Shown one piece after another: positions 37,468 to 50,059 of a DNA stretch of 64,000 bases (within the stretch, counting starts at the first letter, position 1; every line of letters begins with the position of its first letter). The DNA is taken from contig NTMA01000022.1 in assembly GCA_002917075.1 (NCBI GenBank), forward strand, positions 310,001 through 374,000. The letters are read 5' to 3'. The stretch is from Hawksworthiomyces lignivorus (lineage: Eukaryota; Ascomycota; Sordariomycetes; Ophiostomatales; Ophiostomataceae). The position numbers and the translations under genes were made by a program. The notes below the pieces were generated by a model. That model saw nothing but the letters and a program-made list of their open reading frames with translations, searched no databases and had not been told where the DNA came from.

Positions 37468-40400
37468 TCAGGAACGTTCAGGAACACCCCATCCTCCGCC
37501 ACCCGGCGTATTGATTTGGATACGCTCCCCCGGATCTAGATTGATGACTGCCTTGCCTCCAAGGCTGATTCTCTCCAGCGTGCCGGCCTCATTGAACTTG
37601 AACGCGTAGTTCCTACCGACATCGCCGGGCTTACCACCGGCCATTCCATAGGGTGCATGCACACGACGGTCACTAAGGATGCTGAATTTGAGCGGCACGC
37701 GCGCCTCGATCTCGCGCACGACGCCGTCACCGCCGCGCCACTGTCCAGCGCCGCCGCTCCCGCGGCGCACGGCATACTGACGCACTAGCACAGCGGTGCG
37801 CTTCTCGATGACTTCGGGGTCGGTATTGCGCGTGTTAGTCGAATGCACATTTGTGGCGCTGGCGCCATGCCAGCCCGGTCCGGCACCGACGCCGCCGCCC
37901 AGCGACTCGCCGTAGTTCCAGCCGGGCAAGATGCGCGCGGGTGCCGCGGGGTCGCGGCCGCCCATGCCCCAGCCGAAACTGTTGGCGCAGCCCTGGCTGG
38001 CAGCGCAGCGGCCAAATGCCCGGAGGATGGTGTCGATGACGCGCTGGCTCGCCAGCGTCGACCCGCACACGGCGACTGCCGGTGTCGGGTTGAGGATAGA
38101 ACCGGGCGGAATGCGGATCTCGACTGGTGCTAGGCAGCCCTCATTGAGAGGGATATCGACGTCGACGAGGCATCGCACTGTGTAGATAATAGCTGAGTGT
38201 GTGATCGACACCGGACAATTGTAGTTGCCCCAGGTCTGCGGTCCCGTGCCATCAAAGTCGTAGATGGCTGAGCCGTCCTCGGCGTTGATGGTGATCTTGA
38301 GCTGGATGGGGGTTCCATCGTCGTAGTAGTCCGTTGCCACCAGGGGCTCCGGGTGTTCTTTTGCCACCTGCTTGAAGAACGCTCTCACGGCCGTCTGGGC
38401 GTTGTCTTGGATGCCGTACATGTAGCGATGCACAGTCTTGACGGAAAATTCGTCACACAGCCGATGCAACAGCGTGATACCCCGTTGGTTGCTCGAGATC
38501 TGGGCTTTGAGGTCAGAGATATTATCTGCGATTCGTCGCGTGGCACTGCAGCCAGGAAAGCTCCCCGCCTTGTCAAACGCATCCCGCACATCATCCTCGA
38601 GAAAGGCGCCGCCGGAGACAATCTTCATCGACCGAATATTGATGCCTTCCTCCCATAGTTCCTTAGACTCAGGCATCATACTTGTAATGCCCTTTCCACC
38701 GATATCGGTATGGTGGCCGCGCGAGGCGACATAGAAGACGATCTTGCCTTCTGCAAAGACCGGGCTCACGACCGTCAAGTCGGGGAGATGTGTTCCTCCG
38801 CATTGTGGGTGATTTGTGAGCAGGGCATCGCCCGGCTCGAGTTTTCCCTCCCATAGCCGGTGTTGGTATTGAATGGCGAACTGCATAGACCCTAGATGGA
38901 TAGGAATATGTGGCGCATTGGCTACCAGCTTTCCGTCTGGTGAAAATATAGCACATGAGAAGTCAAGACGCTCTTTGATTGAGCTAGAAATAGACGTTCT
39001 CTGTAGAGTGTTACCCATTTGCTCCGCGATTGCCATGAAACGGTGAGCGAAGACAGACAGCTGGATAGGGTCGATTACTGGGCCCGCAGAGGAATTTTGG
39101 TTGCCTTCTAGCGCGGGAGACAATTTCGCTCCTCTCTCCAGCACGACGTGGTTTGATAATACGTAGCATGTAAACCCTGGGTTGACGAATATTGTCTGAG
39201 TTTTGTCAATGATCAGAGATGGGCCTTGCACGGTGCTTCCCTTTGGCACGTCCTCCAGTCGAAAAATTGGTATGTCTTCCCAATGGCCGTCGAAGTAAGC
39301 CTTCTGCATTGTCGATGCCTCTACTGATTTTGGTGAAGCTTTTGCTCGGGAAAGCTCATCTGTTACTGCCTCGATGTCTTGAGAAGATTCTGCTGCATTG
39401 CCAGTACCTCTCACCTTAATTGAATCGATTACAATCTCTCGGTTTAAATTGAAAGAGAATTCACGAAGATGATGAGCCTTGAAAGCAGCGGCGTAGTCCT
39501 TGTTGGCGGGGGTAGATATTGTGATGCTTGTGTCGGTGCCAAAGTACCGTAGCACCACTGACTCATCAAAGGTGAGTGACGATTCCTTGGCTCCTTGAGC
39601 GAGCAGCTCTGTGCCAACGTGCTCGCGAATGGATGATAGTCGTGTTTCAATTTGGGCCAAGGCATCTGAACTGCTTAACTTTCCGGAAAAAGGCTCTAGT
39701 GCCTCGAATTGCAGCTCAGCCTGCGATATCCCGTATGCCGAGAGTAGTGATGACCACTTGTGTATGAGAATACGTTGTATTCCCAGCTTTTCAGCAATTG
39801 TACAAGCGTGCTCTGGGCCCCAGCCAAGGGTTAATAAATATACGCGAGATTTTAGTGTAAGGCGAGTAACTTACGGCCACCTGCACCTCCGAAGCTAACG
39901 AGGTCATGCTTCTCTGGATTGTATCCCCTGGCCTCTGTAGTGTGTCAGCTTCGTCTCCAGTATAACATGAGATAAAGCCACAACCTACCTGTCGTGTTAC
40001 GGATCGGTCGGCTCATCGTCTCATTAGCGACATTCAAGAAGCCAAGCGCTACTTCTTCTGGAGTAAGCTGTTGTGACGTCTGCTGGTTAAATTCGGTTGT
40101 GATTTCTCGGAATTTACGTGATACAACGTCAACGTCTAGCGGCTGGTCGGCATTTGGGCCGAATATAGATGGGAAGGACGACAGGACTAGGCGGCCAAGG
40201 AAGAGGTTTGCATCTGTGACTGTCAAGGGACCGCTGAACCAAAGTCAGACTGGGACACTAAAGTAGAGTTTAACGGGGAGTACGGGAAGTTTTACCCTTT
40301 TCTGTAACATGCCGGACCGGGGTCGGCCCCTGCACTCTCTGGACCGACCACGAGGAGCCCGTTCCTTGCAAATAAGATGGATCCACCTCCCGCAGCCACG

Positions 40401-41727
40401 CTGAGGAATATTAGCAATTGAAGCAGTAGACTCGAAGATACAAAGAACACCTCTTACGTGGCGATGTTGAGCATTGGAACATTGATTGTTCTACCCGCGA
40501 TTGTGGTTTCTGACAAATAATCGTATTTGCCGTCAAATCGCGATACGTCGGTGCTCGTGCCTCCCTATGGAGTCACAAGTTCAGTCAGGTCATTGCGGCA
40601 CCTTCTTCTATGAATATAATCGAGTCTTACCATATCAAACCCGATAATTGGCGTTTGTTCGACTTTATCAAAGCAGCTCTTTGCAATACCCACCACGCCG
40701 CCTGCCGGGCCGCTTAATAGAGCTTCGTTGCCCTTAAAGTTCGCTGCCTCTCGGAGACCGCCGTCGGAGCACATGAATTCGACTCTTGCGGGCAGTGTTT
40801 TGAATCCCTTTTCAAAGTTTTCAATGTAGTCACGGATGACGGGGTAGAGATAAGCCTCCGAGCATGTCGAGTTGCTTCGGTTAAGCAGTTTTACAGCTCG
40901 GCTAGTGCGTGAACTTATTGTCACATATCGGAAACCCAGCTCTCGTGCGATTGCTTCCACTTCTTCTTCATGATCTGGAAATACGTGAGCATGCATGAAT
41001 GATACAGCAATACTTTCGTATCCGGCCTCTTTCAACTCGACGAGCTGATTTCTAACGGCATCGGCGTCGGGCTTTTTGAGGATGCGGACAATCTCGCCGC
41101 TGGTCGTGCAGACGAGATCAGGATCAGCAAGAGCGGCCGCTTCTGCCGCCTTTTTTTCTACAGGGTACGGGTTGAGATCATAGTCTTCAATGGTGACCCT
41201 CTCATCTATCTCGACAACGGCGTCGTGGAGCGCGAGCGCCTTGCGCACGTTCAAGTCAAAGAGCTTCGGGCGCGACTGGTCTCCAATCACACAAATGTCT
41301 CCAAATCCTAAGTGGCAAAGTCAATGGACGTGGCCATTCATTAAACTGCGCTTTTGAAACAGATAATGAAGCGCACCTTTGGTAGTAAGAAAGGCGAACT
41401 TTTCTCCCTTCCGCTCAAGCAGCGCATTGGTACACACTGTGGTGCCGATACGGCACGAAGCTGTCATGTTCCTGTCAGTAGAGAATATACCAGAAGAGGA
41501 GGAAGTGTCCGCCTACATATTCGAGATCCATCTAACTTTGAGCCTTTCGGTATATGCGTTCCCTTAGCTTTCTCCAAGACCCTTCTGATTGCCTCTGTGG
41601 GAGCATCTGGATAGTTCGTGGGGTCCACGGAAAGCAGCTTGAAAATCAAGGGGTCTTGACCCTCGATGTCAGCAATGACATCACAGAACGTCCCGCCTCG
41701 GTCAATCGAGACTTTGATATCAGCCAT
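37468..41727 (-). CDS. 5-oxoprolinase / hydantoinase A-B fusion
   Basis: Eight exons (41727-41517, 41460-41377, 41307-40631, 40564-40458, 40400-40296, 40233-39989, 39934-39875, 39812-37468) join in phase to 1277 residues, the usual length of eukaryotic 5-oxoprolinase. The N-terminal hydantoinase-A half has [10 protein letters not shown] (phosphate-binding), [27 protein letters not shown], a [14 protein letters not shown] block and GGAGGQHAC. The hydantoinase-B half from about residue 730 has [14 protein letters not shown] and the closing GGGGWG. Expected reaction: ATP-dependent opening of 5-oxo-L-proline to glutamate (glutathione cycle). Related enzymes open hydantoins, so the substrate is not certain. 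Downstream of, and in the same direction as, the alpha/beta hydrolase. Confidence 0.93.
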
Positions 41728-42026
41728 AGCTATTCGCAACGCGTCAGGTGCTTTTGAGTACCTTGCAAAAACGAACTACCAGTGTGATATGGGTCGCATT
41801 TAATATGCATGCGGTCGAAAACAAGGGCGGCTTCGGCACTACAGCGGCTTTAGGTAATCCGTCGGCCTCTGGCCGACATAACGGACTGCATGTGGAGATC
41901 CATTATTTTTACGCCCAAAGAAACACACAAATCCGATTGGCATGTCTCTTTGTCTTGCAGATCATATCAGTAGCTTAATTTCTTAATTCGCCTATTGCAT
42001 TGCGTTCACTTTTGTTGCATTCTTCA

Positions 42027-43124
42027 CTATCGTAGAAATTTTCTAATCTTAGCTATGACCTCTTCATTCTTTTCCAAATGCACACTATGGTTCGCATCTT
42101 TTACGACAAACAATTCGGCCTGTGGTATTTTCGAAGCAATGTACTCCGAGTTTTCTAGGAGAAGTTAATTTATGTTTCCCATAAGTGAGGATAAAACAGC
42201 AGTTTCTTTCAAGCGACATACCTGGGGGACAAATCCAGTCCTTGTCTCCAACTACAACCAAAGTTCTCGCTGTAATCTTTGGCAAGTCCTCGCGGTAATC
42301 GAAGTATTTCTCTTGCTCCGAGTACAACTCATCTGGTTTCAAAGTTAGCAGTAATGATAGCAGAAACTGCAAGACTCGCTAATGGCTCGACTCACTGTGG
42401 GATTCGGCGTTATAGACCCCATCGAGACAGCTCCTCAGCGCTGCATTAGGGTCAAATACTTCACTGTACAGCGGCAGCATCGCAAGGTGAACCAGCCGAA
42501 ATTCCAGGTCACTTTCGAAAGCACCAAAAACTTTGTTCTTCAGCATCTCGACCGAGAAGCTAGGGGCTTTGTGCAGCCTCTGCTCGAGCACTTTTATGGC
42601 ATCTTCTTCTTCTGCAGCACAAGAGGCCTGTCAGAGCGAATAGTTTGCATTTGGTAAGCAATGTCCAGGAAGCACCTACGATGATAGCTTGGCGCCGTGC
42701 CACGTAAAATTAAGCGCTCGACCTTGTCCGTAAATTTGATTGCGTAGTGTAATGCGAGAAATCCTCCAAAGCTTCCTCCGCAGATGATCGCTTTCTGGTC
42801 ATTGCCAGAAAAGTGTCGCCGGATCTCTTCAATGTCGTCCACGATCTGATCAAAAGTATAGGGCTTCGTGAGGGAACTCTGGCCGTGGCCCCGATAATCA
42901 AACGACAATACGCGATACTCGTCGGCCAATGGGTTATATGCCTTCCAATCTGATTTATGATTCCCTTGAGCGCGTCAGCAACGTTGTCGCACGCTGAAGG
43001 CCAAGAATGAATGAGGCTCACCGAATCCTCGACCTCCATGGAGTGTTATGAACAGGGGCGCATTCTCAGGGCCTGATAGCCGATAAGCTAAGCGAGCGCC
43101 GTTGATGTTGACGTAGTCCACCAT
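42027..43124 (-). CDS. alpha/beta hydrolase, prolyl-iminopeptidase-like (S33)
   Basis: Five exons (43124-43022, 42964-42680, 42611-42396, 42332-42222, 42154-42027) join in phase to 280 residues. The oxyanion region is LHGGRGFG, the nucleophile is Ser in GGSFGG, and the acid Asp lies in VVVGDKDW. The histidine is in DANHSVH near the C-terminus. DYRGHGQSS is also typical. Family members hydrolyse N-terminal prolyl or small amide/ester bonds. It sits 300 bp upstream of the oxoprolinase and diverges from the ACS transporter at 43677, so the two may be co-regulated. The combination could feed a released lactam or proline-like unit to the oxoprolinase (inference). Confidence 0.9.
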
Positions 43125-43676
43125 GTTTGCAGAGACAATGACGTTCGCCAAGTGAATCGCTTCAAAGCATTCCCAAGAAGAAAATAAAATCGAATATCAA
43201 TAGTCCTGCACTGGCTTCATCTCCTGTCTTTTACTCTACATGGCGCAATCCGTATAGCTTTGGAACGGATGATGGCGAATTTGATCTAGAGGATATTGAA
43301 GCCGCTGTTTTTTTGATGCCGTTACGAATCTGGAGGTTCGATAAAGCACCATCGGTATGGCACCGAAAAAAGCGTGGTCGGGGAGTCGGTTTTTACCGCC
43401 CAAAATTCCCCGATTTGGACAAGCTTCAACAGGGACGCGCCGGCACACCGAAATTTATGGAGGCAAAAATTCGCTGTCACTATGATATGCAAGGCGGAGT
43501 CGGTATTGCGTGCTTATCGCGTTGATGATGGCCAACCGATTGAATGCAACAAGGCTGTCACGGCACCTGGCCGCAAAGTGTACATAAGGCGTCCGAGAGC
43601 CAAGCCGGTCCAGATAGGAGATGAGGGCCCTTATCATTCAGCATCAGGTTATCGGCCAAACTGCCGCATAGATATC
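43125..43676. promoter_or_regulatory. divergent promoter of hydrolase and ACS transporter
   Basis: The 552 bp between the divergent starts at 43124 (minus) and 43677 (plus). The transporter's frame stays open upstream to 43374, but the extra sequence is not transporter-like. Confidence 0.5.
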
Positions 43677-45304
43677 ATGGCTTCCTCCGAAATCAGAGCC
43701 GCCGACGCAGCAGCGTCCTTTGACTATATCGGCCCCGCAAAGACCGCAGCCGACGAAAAGCAGTCGGCCTATTTGGATGAGAAGCCTGCGCCGGTAGCTG
43801 AGCCGCACCAGGCGGCACGGTGGTTTCACTGGCATGAGCCCAACACTAGCAAAGAAGAGAAGCGACTCATTTTCAAACTCGACTGGTTTCTGCTGTCTTA
43901 CTCGTGCCTCTGCTTCTTCATCAAATGGCTGGACAGCAGCAACATCACCAATGCCTACGTCTCGGGCATGTCCGAGGACCTCGGATTTGGTCCCGGAAAC
44001 GAGCTCAGCTGGATGAACACATTCTTCAACTGTGGTAACCTCATCGGCGCTCCCTTTGCCAATCTCATCATCACAATCGTCCGCCCCCGGTTCTGGTTGC
44101 CGTCCTGCCTCATGGCCTGGAGCTTCTTTGTGCTAGGCATGTACGCGAGCCACACAGCCAGCCAGTACTATGCCCTTCGATTCTGCTGCGGCCTGTTTGA
44201 ATCTGCCGCCTGGCCCGGTGTCCAGTATACCCTTGGGTGCTGGTATCGCAAGAGCGAGCTTGCGAGACGGTCGGCCTTCTTCGTCGTCAGCGGCGTCCTG
44301 GGTCAGATGTTTTCCGGCTACCTTCAGTCTGCACTCTTCAGCGGCATGCAGGGGAAGGGCGGCCTTGCCGCGTGGCGATGGCTTTTCATTTTCGACTTCA
44401 TCTTGGCAGTTCCCGTTGCTGTCTATGGCTTTGTAGGTTTCCTGGCCCCTATATATCACCATTCCCATTCTCAGTAGGACAGCTTGCAATTTGACATTCC
44501 CGGCTAACACTCGTCCAGATATTCTTCCCAGATACGCCGGAGCAGACGACTGCATTCTACCTCAACGAGTGGGAGCGTCGTAGGGCGCGCGAGCGCATTG
44601 CGGAGGAGGGCCGCAGTCCCGTTGGCAAGATGGACTGGACAGTGGCGCGGCGCATTGCGACCTCGTGGCAGACATATGCCTTCACACTCGGATACTCGCT
44701 GTGGAGCCTGACGGCTGGCTCGTACGTGATGCAGTACTTTACGCTATATCTCAAGTCGACGAAGATGTACACGGTGCAGGAGGTGAACAACATCCCAACG
44801 TCGATTGGCGCAGTCAACTTCTTCTTCATGATAGGTTCCGGCTTTGTCGCCGACAAGATCGGTCGCCGCGGCCCCGTTTGTATCGCCGTCGGCTCGCTGC
44901 TAACCTTTTGCTATATCATCCTCAGCGTGTGGGACGTACCGCACCGCCTCATGATGGCTGCCTTCATTCTGTGCGGCTGCTACGGCTGCTACACGCCGCT
45001 CCTGGCCGGTTGGGTCAACGAGGCCTGCGGCGGCGATCAGCAGATGCGCGGCTTCCTCCTCGGCCTCATGACCTCGGTGGGCGGCGCCGTCGTCATCCCC
45101 TTTCAGCAGTATCAGTTCCCCAGCTCCCAAGCCCCACACTTCCAGCAGACACACGGCTGGCCCAGTGGCCTTGCTTTTGTCGTCGCCCTCACACTGTGGA
45201 CCGGCTTCGGCATCCCGACCCTGCAGAGGTGGTCGCAGCGTAAGACCAAAGCTCGTGTGGAAGAAGATGGATTCAATGGTCCTTCCAATAACAACACATA
45301 CTAA
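43677..45304 (+). CDS. MFS transporter, ACS family (pantothenate/allantoate-like)
   Basis: Two exons (43677-44432, 44519-45304) join in phase to 513 residues. After a cytosolic N-terminus comes KLDWFLLSYSCLCFFIKWLDSSN, the first helix of Fen2/Liz1-like ACS carriers, then NAYVSGMSEDLGF. Later motifs include GLFESAAWPGVQYTLGCWY and FFPDTPEQTTAFYL after the intron. Twelve helices are readable and nothing is broken. The start at MASSEI was chosen over an in-frame upstream Met near 43479 because the upstream sequence lacks family character. Expected to import a carboxylate or amide-type anion, possibly the substrate of the neighbouring hydrolase and oxoprolinase. Confidence 0.92.
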
Positions 45305-46301
45305 TGCGTTCTGAAAATCGTTTATATAATGTCTAAGTAGAATCAAATAGCTAATACCCTACACTCGTTGTATCCAGCCTACGATTTAGATATAGCACGA
45401 AATCTGTAGAATGCAAGGATTAAGGTGAAAATGCGAAACACGGCTTCAAGTGCAGGGGAAAATATGATAGTTGTTGGATGATAAAATCTCATAAACCATA
45501 ATAGGAGAGTATGTGCTGTGGGTTGAAGTATGCAAAGCAGTTTCGTCCCTCCAAAGCTATAGCAAACCAATGATGACACACGAGCCTCTTATCCTGGCAG
45601 ACCGCTGTGGTGTTAATCGTTCAACCACTCCTACGGAGTCGTTGATGTAATGCAAAGCAACCACTTCGTGAAAATAAGTTGACTTTACTGTATGGCTGCT
45701 ATTAAAGGATACGAAATGAAACAGTAGAGCCAGCGATATTCCCAACTGAGACTGAAATGTTGACCTCCCCTCATCCCTTCCTCTTATTTTCTCCTCTATT
45801 CGTCCCTTCTTCCATACATGTCTTATTTAATCTAATTTCTCTCCGGAAGGTCAATCTCAGTGGCCTGTATTTAATATATTCAGTGTGAAGGAAATAATCC
45901 AGAGGGTGTAGAAACATTAATATGAGGGTAGCACAGGCTCTTGGCGTTGACATTACCAATGTGAAATGCGGCGTATACAAGTACTTGTCTAAGCATATCA
46001 TTGTCTAAAGATTCGAGGAAAACTCTATGTTGGCCCACGTCGGGATGTTTTCCATATGGTGGGTCTCAAAACAATCAAATGGAGAAGAAAAAAATCAGGG
46101 GTGGCTGCGTTGAGATGAGTAGAAGCTGCAACAGTGTAGGTGCTTCTCCAGAGAATAGAGAGAATATCCAAGAATTAAGCCCTGGGCCGATGTTTGGTCT
46201 GGTGTGAAGGAGATGCCCAGCTGCACCTATGTTCCTGTCCGCTTCTCCACACTGGTGTCTTGTCAGCTCTGAAATAATAAATTCATGAAGCACGGGTGAA
46301 C
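45305..46301. other. convergent intergenic region
   Basis: AT-rich, with no gene supported; it lies between the 3' ends of the ACS transporter and the carrier protein. Confidence 0.4.
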
Positions 46302-47762
46302 TTACATGTCTAAGAATAGCTTCCACAGAATGGAGAAGAGCAAGCCCTGCAGGCCGTTGCTCAAAATCCGCGTCTTCAGGCCGCGTCCGAAAAGGCCGAT
46401 CCATCCGTCTGCACGAATCACCAACCTTGCCGCTTCAACTGTTTACTAGTTAGAAAGCTCTACAGAGATAAGAGGTCATAGGACAAGAAATGTGTCTCAC
46501 AGTAGGATACTTTGGTGTCGTTGACCTGGCGGTAGGTCTTCACTACGTGCAGCGAGTTGGACACCGAATCGGAAGCGATAGATGCAACGAATCCAATAAA
46601 GGCAAGTCGGAGCAGCCAGAGGAAGAGCGGGTGCTTTGCAGGCTCGGGAATCGCTTCAGACAGAAAGTTGTACTGTGATTAAAATGTGAGCAGGAAAACT
46701 TCATTTTCGAAGACGAAGACAGCAAATAGCACATCAGACACAGATCATACAGTAGCAAACCAGGGATAATGCCCTGCGAACGTAGCTGCAGCTGTGGCGA
46801 TGGCGCCCCACCAGAGACTGCCGATGCCGTTCGTCTTGATCCGCTGCCGAAGGACAGCCGTTCCGCGGGGACCCTGAGCTTGAAGAGTGGTCTTTACAGT
46901 GTCGATTGGAGTGAGAATAATGCGAAACCCGGCCGCACTGCGCTTAAGTCAGCGTTTGGATAGCCTGAAACAGTGCTTAAGAGGCCAATAAACCTACCAG
47001 AGGGAAGCAAACACAGTTTTTATGGGAGAAGGCAAATCCTTCAAATACGAATTGGACTGAAGCAAGGCGAGGATTCCGGCATTGGCAGCCGTGTCGCCGA
47101 ATCTTGAAATGGGGCCTGCAGAGTTATGAGCACACATGCATAAAGAGATGAGCTGAGACACCAACCAATACTGACCTTGGATGAGAGCGGCACTGATGCC
47201 GTCGTAAAATCGCCCAAACCGCCCTTCTCCGTACAAGATCTTGACGGCTTCCGTAAAAGAGTGCCCGAAGCGGTATTGATAGTTCATAATGGTCCGCAGG
47301 GGCTGCAACGTCACGATTAGTCCCAGGAAATCACAATACGTCACAAAATGGCGTATCTCTGGGATCGCTTAAGTGAGAGACTATTTACCATCAAGAGCAG
47401 GACCTGCAGAACCATGGCTGCGGCGCCACTGACGCCGCTGCCGAGGGCCTTTTTAAGGGCCTCTCCCAAATCAAACTGCCGACACAATCTTAGCAAAAAG
47501 GTACTAGATATCTAAGTGCGGGATCAACTTGGAGCATGCGCACATCAACATCTCCTCCGGCGTCTACCCAACCCTTGATGAACACGGTGAGAATGAGGGC
47601 AACAGCGGCAAGCCAAACGGCCCTCCAGATGTACCAGCTGGCCGGCTTGCGTGAGGATTCTTCTTTCGGATCTACGTCTTCGTCAGGTGCTTCATTTCGG
47701 AGTAGTGGCGTCTCCTCGTGAGCGGGCGCCTGCCCCTCGGAATCGGCTTCTGTTTGGGTCAT
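46302..47762 (-). CDS. mitochondrial-carrier-fold protein
   Basis: Seven exons (47762-47544, 47475-47389, 47302-47176, 47115-46998, 46937-46751, 46672-46501, 46438-46302) join in phase to 348 residues. An acidic N-terminus is followed by one helix (WLAAVALILTVFIKGW), then carrier-type repeats: MPLRTIMNYQYR, GPISRFGDTAANAGILALL, IILTPIDTVKTTLQ (the P-x-D-x-x-K/R signature) and NSLHVVKTYRQ. This is a conserved fungal carrier-like family of unknown substrate, probably in mitochondrial or other inner membranes. The family usually has Arg where this copy has His in SLHVV. The stop codon overlaps a GTAAGT donor at 46305, so an extra short 3' exon cannot be excluded. Confidence 0.85.
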
Positions 47763-48579
47763 GATTTCTGGTCGTTGATGTGTTTTGGAGGTTTAGCAGA
47801 GGAAGATAGCGCGGGCAGATAAGGCGATAAAGACATAAATATGGTCCAGGCTTCAATAGGATTTGTAATCCCCGCAGTGAACGAATTGCAGTGGTGGATT
47901 GCGTGCTGTGCCGAATCCCACCCACACTGCTCAGCGCCATTGGCAGACAGCAGTTTGCTACTGCGAAACGCCAGCCACAGCGCAGACGGCAGATGCAGCC
48001 ATCTCTGGCGTCTTTGTCTTCGGGAGCGCGCCGGTGCCGTTGTTCGCCTGAAGCCGCTTAAGCGGATGTGCGTTTAGGTATTGAATTACGGGGCTCTCGT
48101 ACTCGGGAATTTTGGCTCCCGCTGCCTCGTTAACGTAAGCTGAATCGTCGCATCCAACCTAGGCATATCGAGATACATATTTCTCTGTACAATGATCTAG
48201 CATCGATTCGTTGTTGTCACATGCATTTCCGCATTTCTCGTCGTGTGACGTCACAACGACGGCAAGAGGACATGCTTGGCGATTGATTAGTATTCTTCTA
48301 GCACCAGCAAAGACCTGAAGTGGAGCGAATGGGCTGTTTCTTTGTGTTCTGTGCCTAGTAGCACAACACAACCTTGGTAGACCAACGTCTGCCGCTCAAT
48401 TAGTTGCCTTGGTCTCCGGTGATAAGTCTCCGGTGATAAACGTCGGGATTAGGAGTTTGTGGTCGATATATGTCTGGCCCGCCCCATGATAGCGACCGTC
48501 TGCTTTAAACTCCTATGCTCTAAACCTCCCTTACCTCTGGCAGTAAACTCTGTTGCATCTCAGACCAGGAATCGCAAAA
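47763..48579. promoter_or_regulatory. divergent promoter region with tandem TGATAA elements
   Basis: The 817 bp between divergent starts. An exact 14-bp tandem duplication (48412-48425 and 48426-48439) places two TGATAA sites about 150 bp before the aldo/keto reductase start. These fit the HGATAR consensus of nitrogen-responsive GATA factors (AreA/NIT2), but whether they work is unknown. Confidence 0.4.
48412..48439. repeat. 14-bp perfect tandem duplication containing TGATAA
   Basis: The unit GTCTCCGGTGATAA occurs twice head-to-tail. Confidence 0.85.
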
Positions 48580-48947
48580 ATGGTGGCCAAGTACCCGACC
48601 CGGAAAATCGGCGACGCGGACGTCTCGGCCATCGGCCTCGGCTGCATGGGCATGAGCTACTCGTACTCGTCCTTTGGCGGCTTCAAAGATGACGACTCGC
48701 TCAAGGTGCTCACGCGGGCGGCCGACTTGGGCGTCAACTTCTGGGACACGAGCGACATCTACGGCTTCGGCAAGAACGAGGAGCTGCTAGGCCGGTGGTT
48801 CAAGGAGACGGGGCGGCGCAACGAGATCTTTCTGGCGTCAAAGTTTGGCAACGCGCGCGCCCCGGGCGGGGCCTTTTCCGTGCGCGGCGACAAGGCCTAC
48901 GTGCGCGAGGCGTGCCTGGCCAGCCTAGCGCGCCTAGGCGTTGACAC

Positions 48948-48981
<34 letters not shown>

Positions 48982-49713
48982 AACACGCCCATCGAGGAGA
49001 CGGTCGCCGCCATGGCGGAGCTCAAGAAGGAGGGCAAGATCCGCTACCTCGGCCTTTCCGAGTGCTCGGCCGCCACGCTGCGCCGCGCCTGCGCCGTGCA
49101 CCCCATCGCCGCCGCGCAGATGGAGTTCTCACCCTTTGCGCTAGACATCGAGTCGGAGCAGACCAAGTTCCTCGCCACCGCCCGCGAGCTCGGCGTCAAG
49201 ATCATCGCCTACTCGCCGCTGGGCCGTGGCTTCCTGACCGGCGTCATCAAGAGCCGCGACGACTTTGACGAGACTGACAATCGCCGCAATTTCGACCGCT
49301 TCTCTGAGGAGAACTTCCCCGCCAACCTCGCTCTCGTCGACAAGATCGCCGCGGTAGCGGCCAAGAAGGGTGCTACCCCAGGCCAGCTAACGCTCGCTTG
49401 GGTCCTTGCTCAGGGGTATGTAATTCATTAAAAAAAAAAAAAAATATTTGCTTCCCGTGTACAATCTCCACAGGCTCGAGCACAGAGGTAATATGTACTA
49501 ACAGCATACAGTGACGACTTCATCCCTATCCCGGGAACTAAGAAGATCAAGTACCTGGAGGAGAATGCGGCGGCGGCTGAAATAACTCTTAGCAAAGAGG
49601 AAGAAGCCGAAGTGAGGAAGGCTATCGATAGCGTGGGCGGCGCAAAGGGAGCTCGCTACCCAGCCTTTATGATGCAAAGGCTTTTCGCAGATTCCCCTGA
49701 ACTAAGGCAGTAG
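48580..49713 (+). CDS. aldo/keto reductase (AKR13/YakC-like)
   Basis: Exons 48580-49415 and 49512-49713 give 345 residues. The catalytic tetrad of the superfamily is visible: Asp in FWDTSDIYG, Tyr in the same segment, Lys in LASKFG and His in YYQHRVD. The NADPH-binding end is [10 protein letters not shown] followed by IPIPGTKK across the intron. Expected to reduce aldehydes or ketones with NADPH in the cytosol. The intron contains a run of about 15 A. The coding sequence is markedly GC-rich compared with its flanks. ATG at 48580 chosen because [11 protein letters not shown] aligns with the usual family start. Confidence 0.92.
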
Positions 49714-50059
49714 AACTCTTATGTGGACAATTTATCAGGCATAAACAGTACATGCTTGGGAAATATAGGGTAACTCCCGCTTGCACATCTGCTTAGCTGC
49801 TGAGCAGGTCCATATTGTGGACGTTTTTAAATAGCATGACCTATAGTGTATGACTATTGCTGGGCTATTAGCTAAAAGATATGTCGTCTTGCATTATCTT
49901 TAACATTGACTTTCAAGGAAAAGGCAATAAATAACTCTATTTATTACAGTTCTACTGTTGTAAAAAGATGACAAGCCTGCCGCGAGACTGGTCAATTTGG
50001 TACATAAATTCTTGCATCAAATGAGCATTAAGCTTCTAAACGAGGTTTACGGCCTAGCC
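49714..50059. other. convergent intergenic region
   Basis: The 3' flanks of the aldo/keto reductase and the acetyltransferase. No gene supported. Confidence 0.45.

Noticed and set aside
43374..43676. N-terminal extension of the ACS transporter by about 100 residues
   Set aside because: The frame is open but the sequence is not transporter-like; the ATG at 43677 fits the family start better.
46075..46301. Extra 3' exon of the carrier protein via the GTAAGT overlapping its stop
   Set aside because: The added sequence shows no carrier character; kept only as a remote possibility.
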